The notes beneath the pieces were generated by a model, which saw only the letters and a program-made list of their open reading frames with translations, was not told where the DNA came from and searched no databases. From DASRHT01 sp035293765 (GTDB lineage: Bacteria; Chloroflexota; Ktedonobacteria; Ktedonobacterales; Ktedonobacteraceae): 64,000 nt of DNA. The stretch lies in contig DATGMF010000025.1 of assembly GCA_035293765.1 (NCBI GenBank), positions 1 to 64,000 of the forward strand, read 5' to 3'. Position numbers and translations under genes: made by a program. Shown one piece after another: positions 59,658 to 64,000 of the stretch; within the stretch, counting starts at the first letter, position 1; each line of letters opens with the position of its first letter.

Positions 59658-60611
59658 TTATGTTCCTTTCGCCACATGCAGGTGGATATCTGCGTTGGTG
59701 CTCGTCAGCGTTACCTGAGCGTGGGGAGAGGCTCCCACATCGCTATGAATGGTAGATCGCTGAACCTCGACGCCAGGAAAGTCGGCAGTGATTGAGCCGT
59801 TAGTAACGTCGGCGTCGATATGAAATGAAGCCGTGCGAGGTAGCGTAACATCGATAGGCCCTTGATTAGACAAGAATTGATAATTTCCCTGAGCCGCAAT
59901 CGAGCCATCGAAGGTAATCGTTCCCTGATTATTGCTGAGCGTGACCGGCCCGCTCAATGTGCTCTGCAATACTTTGATGGCGCTCGTATTCGCGTTGATC
60001 AACGAAGCATTGGTCAGGGTGCTGTTGGTCACAACAATCGAGCCGCCATTAGTCAAAAGCACCATCTGCCCGCTTATGCCATCGACCTCAATGTTGCCTG
60101 AGTTGGTCGAGATCTTCAAACTGGTCGTCGCCGGTACGGTAATATCGAGTAGCCTGCTTTCGACCGTGTTAGCATCCACAATAACAGTGTTGCCGTCGGA
60201 GGTCTGATCGTAGGGGATGGTGAAATGAACAAGAGCGTCCGCCGGTTGTAGCGTGATTCGATTTCTTATAGCCGAAGAGTGGATATGAATGATTGGCGCA
60301 TTGTTATACGTGTCGTTGTTGAGTATCAGGGTTGGGTGGGAGCTCACTGTGATTGTTGTCGGGCCGATGGCTAAGACGGTACTGCCGAAGAGGACCGCGG
60401 CTGTTCCGAAAGTAATCAGCAGTAATAAGGGGATGAGGCATCCCCATGTTCTGGGGCCACATCCTCTGATAAGCAAGATCCCAAGCAGCCCGAAATTATC
60501 TACAGGTGAGGATTGTGGATGTTGATAAGGTGCCAGTGGGGGATATTCTTGCGCGCCTGAGTAATTCCAATCGGAGTAGGGGACGTCAGATTGTGGTCTA
60601 TTATCCATCAA
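59658..60611 (-). CDS. membrane-anchored DUF4097-like beta-repeat protein (copy 2)
   Basis: 317 aa with the same design as the next gene: a polar, Tyr/Pro-rich N-terminus, a hydrophobic helix (about residues 57-80, WGCLIPLLLLITFGTAAVLFG), then beta repeats (TNSGNIEVDGISGQMVLLTNGG, SNNQGTITFDGSIAAQGNYQF, LPRTASFHIDADVTNGSITADFPGVEV). The shared ASFHID and SDFPxxx(I/L)Q elements show a tandem duplication. It lies 160 bases downstream of gene B' on the same strand. Confidence 0.75.
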   Translation of the reverse strand: MMDNRPQSDVPYSDWNYSGAQEYPPLAPYQHPQSSPVDNFGLLGILLIRGCGPRTWGCLIPLLLLITFGTAAVLFGSTVLAIGPTTITVSSHPTLILNNDTYNNAPIIHIHSSAIRNRITLQPADALVHFTIPYDQTSDGNTVIVDANTVESRLLDITVPATTSLKISTNSGNIEVDGISGQMVLLTNGGSIVVTNSTLTNASLINANTSAIKVLQSTLSGPVTLSNNQGTITFDGSIAAQGNYQFLSNQGPIDVTLPRTASFHIDADVTNGSITADFPGVEVQRSTIHSDVGASPHAQVTLTSTNADIHLHVAKGT

Positions 60612-60773
60612 CTATACCCTTGTCCTGCGTTTCAAAGCCCATAGAAACCCGTGCTCTGCTATAGTAACTTGCTTGCCAGTGTGTATTGTATCGCATTTTT
60701 TTTAGCCCGACAATGGGAGTGGAACTTTCCATATGACCGCTTCTGCTCGCTATGCGGCATTTGTCGCGATCCG

Positions 60774-61088
60774 CTAGTGTTGTTGGGTTATTTCGTTATA
60801 TCGATGGGTGATTTCTGTTTGTACCTTATGGAGGAGGTGTTGTAGCTCCATCACGTCATTGCCATTCGTGCTGCTATCGGCGATGATATCGTTCAGCACA
60901 GCATTTAAGGTCACAAGCGGCATGCCACCAAGTTCAAGCGTGTTGGTAGTGGCAAGCTGCTGGAGGATGGTGGAGATGTGGGAGGCGATGGCCGGAGTGT
61001 ACGTTCGCTCGACGAGCTTCCTCCTCAATACTGCTGCTTCCCCGATATCAACCATGACAAAAGAGCTATTAATGGGCTTGAGGTGCAT
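60774..61088 (-). CDS. module gene B' (unknown small helical protein, copy 2)
   Basis: 104 aa paralogue of the protein at 5910-6242. Shared features: LEL/IEIG(G/D)M, LN(A/T)xxNxIIAD, then a DVxxLxxxLxKVQ helix and a RxxEI end. Predicted alpha-helical, soluble. Its start overlaps gene A' by 20 nt (14 nt in copy 1), preserving the coupled architecture. Function unknown. Confidence 0.75.
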   Translation of the reverse strand: MHLKPINSSFVMVDIGEAAVLRRKLVERTYTPAIASHISTILQQLATTNTLELGGMPLVTLNAVLNDIIADSSTNGNDVMELQHLLHKVQTEITHRYNEITQQH

Positions 61089-61392
61089 CTGAAGTCCCTT
61101 CCATCCGCTTCATATCTGATTCGTACACATACAACAAGCACTGGCTGTTCCCGTTGGGCAGCCTGGGCCTGAGCAAATAACGAATGTAAAAGATCCCCCG
61201 TGATGGCGTCACGATGCGGTACATGGTTTCCTGTGTGACGATATCGGCGTATTCCTCCTGTGTCCCTTCTGGGCAGTCGAGCCGTAGATACATCTCTCCG
61301 TTGATCTCCTCTGGCACAATCGAGACGCCGATGCGGTTCAGATAGTTGACCACGTCAGCCGGTAGTTTGATTTTCAGACAATAGTACTTCAT
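61069..61392 (-). CDS. module gene A' (unknown small protein, copy 2)
   Basis: 107 aa from an ATG preceded by GGAGG at six bases. It aligns with gene A throughout: MKYYCLK, NYLNRIGVSIVPEEI, LDCPEGTQEEY, PSRGIFYIRYLL and LPNGNSQCLLYV. The second residue pair and CPEGTQEE are invariant. The same 18-bp motif as in copy 1 lies 113 bases upstream. The sequence diverges enough (roughly 35-40% by eye) that selection on conserved positions is apparent. Confidence 0.75.
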   Translation of the reverse strand: MKYYCLKIKLPADVVNYLNRIGVSIVPEEINGEMYLRLDCPEGTQEEYADIVTQETMYRIVTPSRGIFYIRYLLRPRLPNGNSQCLLYVYESDMKRMEGTSDAPQAH

Positions 61393-61782
61393 CCCGAGCC
61401 TCCTTTTACCAGGGCTTTTTGCTCATGCAGCCCCTTTTTTCGCTCGTAGGTAACTTCTTTCCAGTACAAGCAGTATCGAAACAAGTCGTCCAAATATAAC
61501 GAGATAGAGCGTTTTCTAGCGTACTGCGCGGGTTTTCAGGACCCATGAGGAAGGATAACCAAAAAAGGTGGATGGATTTTCAGAGGTTTTTCCTGATGTT
61601 TCTCTGATCGTAAAGAGGCAATCCCGTTTTCGACTTATAAGAGCTTTTGCCTCTGACGAGGATGCTATCTCTGAGGTTTTGTACATGATCCAAAGAACTG
61701 AGATAGTTCCAACTTCCTTCAATAACCTGGGATAGTGTACACTTATCTCCGAGGAAAAAACTTGTGAAGAAGGTAAACCCAT
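61393..61782. other. divergent regulatory region of A' and the SDR gene
   Basis: 390 bases between gene A' (minus) and the SDR (plus). Besides the shared 18-mer (61505-61522), it holds an A/T-rich TTTTTCCTGATGTTTCTCT section that partly resembles the region 6678-6700 of the first locus. No ORF is supported. Confidence 0.4.
61505..61522. promoter_or_regulatory. second copy of the module-associated 18-mer
   Basis: TAGAGCGTTTTCTAGCGT, identical to 6588-6605; the following CTRCGC also agrees. It lies upstream of A' and about 260 bases before the divergent SDR. Confidence 0.6.
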
Positions 61783-62577
61783 ATGGATTTTGGACTCGCA
61801 GGAAAAGTTGCGTTAGTGACGGCAGCAAGTAAAGGGCTAGGGCGAGCGAGTGCAGCCGCTTTAGCAGCAGAAGGGGCGGCGGTCGTGATTGCTTCTCGCA
61901 ATCGAGAAACACTCGAACAGACGGCACAAGAGATTCGGCAATCAGGCAGGAGCACTGTTCTGGCTGTACCCGCCGATCTTCGCCAATCCGAAGAGATCAC
62001 CTCTCTCGTTGCCAAAACAGTCAACGAGTTTGGAGGAATTGATATTCTCGTGAACAACACAGGTGCCCCGCCAGCGGGGATATTTGAGACGATTTCTGAT
62101 GAACGGTGGCAAGCGACATTTGACCTGATCTTCCTAAGTGCTGTGCGACTGATTCGCGCAGTTCTCCCATCTATGCAAAAGCGACCAGAAGGCCGCATTA
62201 TTCAGATTGTCAGTTCTTCAGTCAAACAGCCAATCGCAGGCTTGCTTCTCTCGAATGCTCTGCGACCCGGAGTTGTCGGGTTGGCAAAAACGCTTTCGGT
62301 CGAACTCGCTCCATACCAAATAACGGTCAACAATGTCTGTCCGGGACGCATGCTCACTGACCGTCTTCGCCAGGGTTCAAGCGTCCAGAAGCGTCTAGCC
62401 CAGGGGTTGACCGAAGAAGAGGCTATCAGCGAACTTGCAAAGGACATTCCTCTTGGAAGAATTGGCAACCCTGAAGAACTCGGTGCTCTTGTTGCCTTTC
62501 TGGCTTCTCAACAGGCAGGATATATCACTGGTACCACGATTCAAGTAGATGGTGGCCTGATACAAAGCCTTTTTTAA
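61783..62577 (+). CDS. SDR-family protein with atypical active site
   Basis: 264 aa. Classical Rossmann signature TAASKGLGRASA (residues 13-24), NNTGAP, and the C-terminal GRIGNPEELGALVAFLASQQAGYITGTTIQVDGG of FabG-like short-chain dehydrogenases. Ser144 is in place but the usual Tyr-x3-Lys is Ser157-x3-Arg161 (LLLSNALRPG). This subfamily exists elsewhere, but the classical proton relay is missing. It lies between A' and the second BTAD regulator, overlapping the end of the latter convergently by 4 nt. Confidence 0.88.
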   Translation: MDFGLAGKVALVTAASKGLGRASAAALAAEGAAVVIASRNRETLEQTAQEIRQSGRSTVLAVPADLRQSEEITSLVAKTVNEFGGIDILVNNTGAPPAGIFETISDERWQATFDLIFLSAVRLIRAVLPSMQKRPEGRIIQIVSSSVKQPIAGLLLSNALRPGVVGLAKTLSVELAPYQITVNNVCPGRMLTDRLRQGSSVQKRLAQGLTEEEAISELAKDIPLGRIGNPEELGALVAFLASQQAGYITGTTIQVDGGLIQSLF

Positions 62578-64000
62578 TGTGGCTCATTTCCCTGCGAGGA
62601 GAGAAATGCCAGATGAGCATCCAATATCTTTACGGAAGCTAGTTCTTTCCAGGGGCTGAGAGGCTTTCGTAGAGCACCAAGACGCTGTGTCACTTTGTGC
62701 AAATGCAGTTGTGTTGCAAGTGTTGCAGCCTGGCTTATCAGTGTACATGCTTCTTCAATGTTTTGCTGATAAATGCTCACAACGGCAAGATCTGCGAGAA
62801 GCGTCGGTTTGCGCTGAAGGAAAAGAGAATCAAGAGAGACAAGAGCCTCCTCTAGAGCGTTTTGCGCCTTTTGCAAGAAAAAGGAGGCTTGGTTATGCTC
62901 TGGGTGGGAGAGGACGCGAAAGCAGACCCCCTGATATCCCCCTAACAGCGAGCGATCAAAGCGCACTAGATAGCTTTCTAGAGGAGATACTGGTTGATTA
63001 TCGAAACATTCCGCGTCTTCAAGTGCTTGTAGACAAAGGTTTGCTTGGGAGAGATTGGCTTGAATCTCGGCTTCGATTGCAGCTAACCATCCCTGGATCA
63101 TAGGCGTGGAATGTTTCTCTGCTAGTGATCGCGCTGTTTGAATGGAGGTCAGAGCGTCAGAAAAAGATTTACCATAGATACAAGCCAGGCTAATCCTCCC
63201 CCAAGAAACCACCGTTAAAAAATGGTCCTCAGCCTCCTGTGCCGCCGCCAGAGCAGCTTGATGAAATGCTTTTCCTTGCCCATAATGTCCCATATCAAGT
63301 GATAGCTCCCCAAGAAGCTGTGCCGTTTGACTCAGAAGACTGCAAAGGCGTGTACGCTCGGTTGGAAGCAATGATCCTTCGAGCAGGGCAATCATTTTCT
63401 GCAAATGAGCGTAGACGGGACGGTAAAGGTCACGAGAAGAAAACACCGCACTTTGCCGGTTGTACCAAAACTGTCTGGTACATATTTCTAGATATTGAAA
63501 CGTTGTCTCGTCTAAACGCAATGGTTGCATGAGAGCTTGAGAGAGACGTTCTAGAATATCACTATCAAAAAAGTCAACCAAAGGAAGCAGAGGCGCGATC
63601 TCTGCTGCGTGAACGCTTGTCTCAAGAAGTTGGCGACGAATGATATCCGTGTCCTTTGTTGGACTGTTATCTATTCTCCTCTGTACGATCTGAGAGAGCT
63701 CTATTCGTGCTCTCTGCAGATGTCTATTCAGAGATAGAATAGCCTGCTCTACCTCTGGCGAAAGAGGAAATCCTTGTGCCTCCACAAACTCCTTCATATC
63801 TCGGTAACATTTCAGAGCATCCTGCCGTTTGCCATGCCGAACCAGCATCTCTAGCCACTGCTGTAAAGCATCTTCATAGGATGGATCGCTCAGGATCATA
63901 GCCCGGTACTGTTCCCCCGCTTGCCATAACCTGTCCTCGGCCTCATAGCTTTCTGCCAGCCAGAGGCGAGCCTGCCTGAACAGGTCTTCTGCTCGCTTGC
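62574..64000 (-). CDS. BTAD-TPR transcriptional regulator (copy 2, N-terminus beyond right edge)
   Basis: 475 codons are visible; the frame is open through the window edge, so the DNA-binding winged helix is outside. The visible start (RQARLWLAESYEAEDRLWQ, GEQYRAMILSDPSYEDALQQ, WLEMLVRHGKRQDALKCY) is the BTAD domain and matches copy 1 closely. An RRQLL motif follows near the same place as SRRQML of copy 1 but without the strong hydrophobic run. TPR helices fill the rest. It presumably controls the adjacent SDR/A'-B' genes. Confidence 0.87.
   Translation of the reverse strand, partial: KRAEDLFRQARLWLAESYEAEDRLWQAGEQYRAMILSDPSYEDALQQWLEMLVRHGKRQDALKCYRDMKEFVEAQGFPLSPEVEQAILSLNRHLQRARIELSQIVQRRIDNSPTKDTDIIRRQLLETSVHAAEIAPLLPLVDFFDSDILERLSQALMQPLRLDETTFQYLEICTRQFWYNRQSAVFSSRDLYRPVYAHLQKMIALLEGSLLPTERTRLCSLLSQTAQLLGELSLDMGHYGQGKAFHQAALAAAQEAEDHFLTVVSWGRISLACIYGKSFSDALTSIQTARSLAEKHSTPMIQGWLAAIEAEIQANLSQANLCLQALEDAECFDNQPVSPLESYLVRFDRSLLGGYQGVCFRVLSHPEHNQASFFLQKAQNALEEALVSLDSLFLQRKPTLLADLAVVSIYQQNIEEACTLISQAATLATQLHLHKVTQRLGALRKPLSPWKELASVKILDAHLAFLSSQGNEPH

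Noticed and set aside
61410..61430. CAGGGCTTTTT, a possible third MITE terminus
   Set aside because: No matching inverted end or flanking duplication within several hundred bases.

Overview
The window reads as a chromosomal segment of a Ktedonobacteria-type Chloroflexota (Ktedonobacter/Dictyobacter-like). No rRNA or marker search could be run, so this rests on gene content: winged-helix/BTAD-TPR regulators, many proteins carrying short zinc ribbons, kumamolisin-type S53 peptidases, FIST, pentapeptide and DUF4397 proteins, a grpE-dnaK-dnaJ-MerR heat-shock operon, NB-ARC LuxR regulators, and large gaps rich in palindromic repeats. I recognised no rRNA, tRNA, CRISPR array or complete prophage.

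Left part (1-16.9 kb): the 5' two thirds of uvrB (minus strand, cut by the left edge); a repeat-rich gap holding an 81-bp non-autonomous transposon-like element with a 10-bp target duplication; a two-cistron small membrane locus; a Clp_N/degenerate AAA+/double zinc-ribbon protein; a lipoprotein sedolisin; then a minus-strand locus of BTAD regulator, flavoprotein and two overlapping small unknown genes (called A and B here). After it come a pentapeptide protein, a FIST sensor, a second transposon-like element, two tandem zinc-ribbon membrane proteins, an SRPBCC protein, a DUF4397 secreted protein and a coiled-coil protein.

Middle (17-42 kb): class I fructose-bisphosphate aldolase; two tandem S9 peptidases; an ABC exporter pair plus MFS carrier; thioredoxin reductase; an HdeD-like membrane protein with a repetitive tail; an MFS exporter with a possible leader-peptide attenuator; an orphan NarL-type response regulator; an NB-ARC/LuxR regulator; an amino-acid permease remnant beside an acetamidase/formamidase; a zinc-ribbon Ser/Thr kinase; a sugar ABC operon (binding protein, terminator, two permeases); and a GT4 glycosyltransferase.

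Right part (42-64 kb): grpE-dnaK-dnaJ(CbpA type)-hspR/cbpM, interrupted between dnaK and dnaJ by palindromic repeats; a methyltransferase; a P-loop kinase; a ClpX-type zinc-finger gene beside a truncated peptidase; a nucleotidyltransferase; a RibD-like reductase; acyl-CoA synthetase; a beta-propeller protein; a small island with a Toprim primase behind a putative SOS box; VOC and alpha/beta-hydrolase proteins; two tandem beta-repeat membrane proteins; then a second A'-B' pair, an atypical SDR, and a second BTAD regulator cut by the right edge.

The most distinctive signal is the duplicated module. At 5.9-9.3 kb and 60.8-64 kb, a BTAD-TPR regulator and an overlapping pair of unknown small genes (A about 100 aa, B about 105 aa) lie on the same strand with an enzyme gene between them (flavoprotein or SDR). 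Both copies carry an identical 18-bp motif upstream of A, and a decayed third copy of A lies upstream of the first regulator. I know of no described system with this composition.
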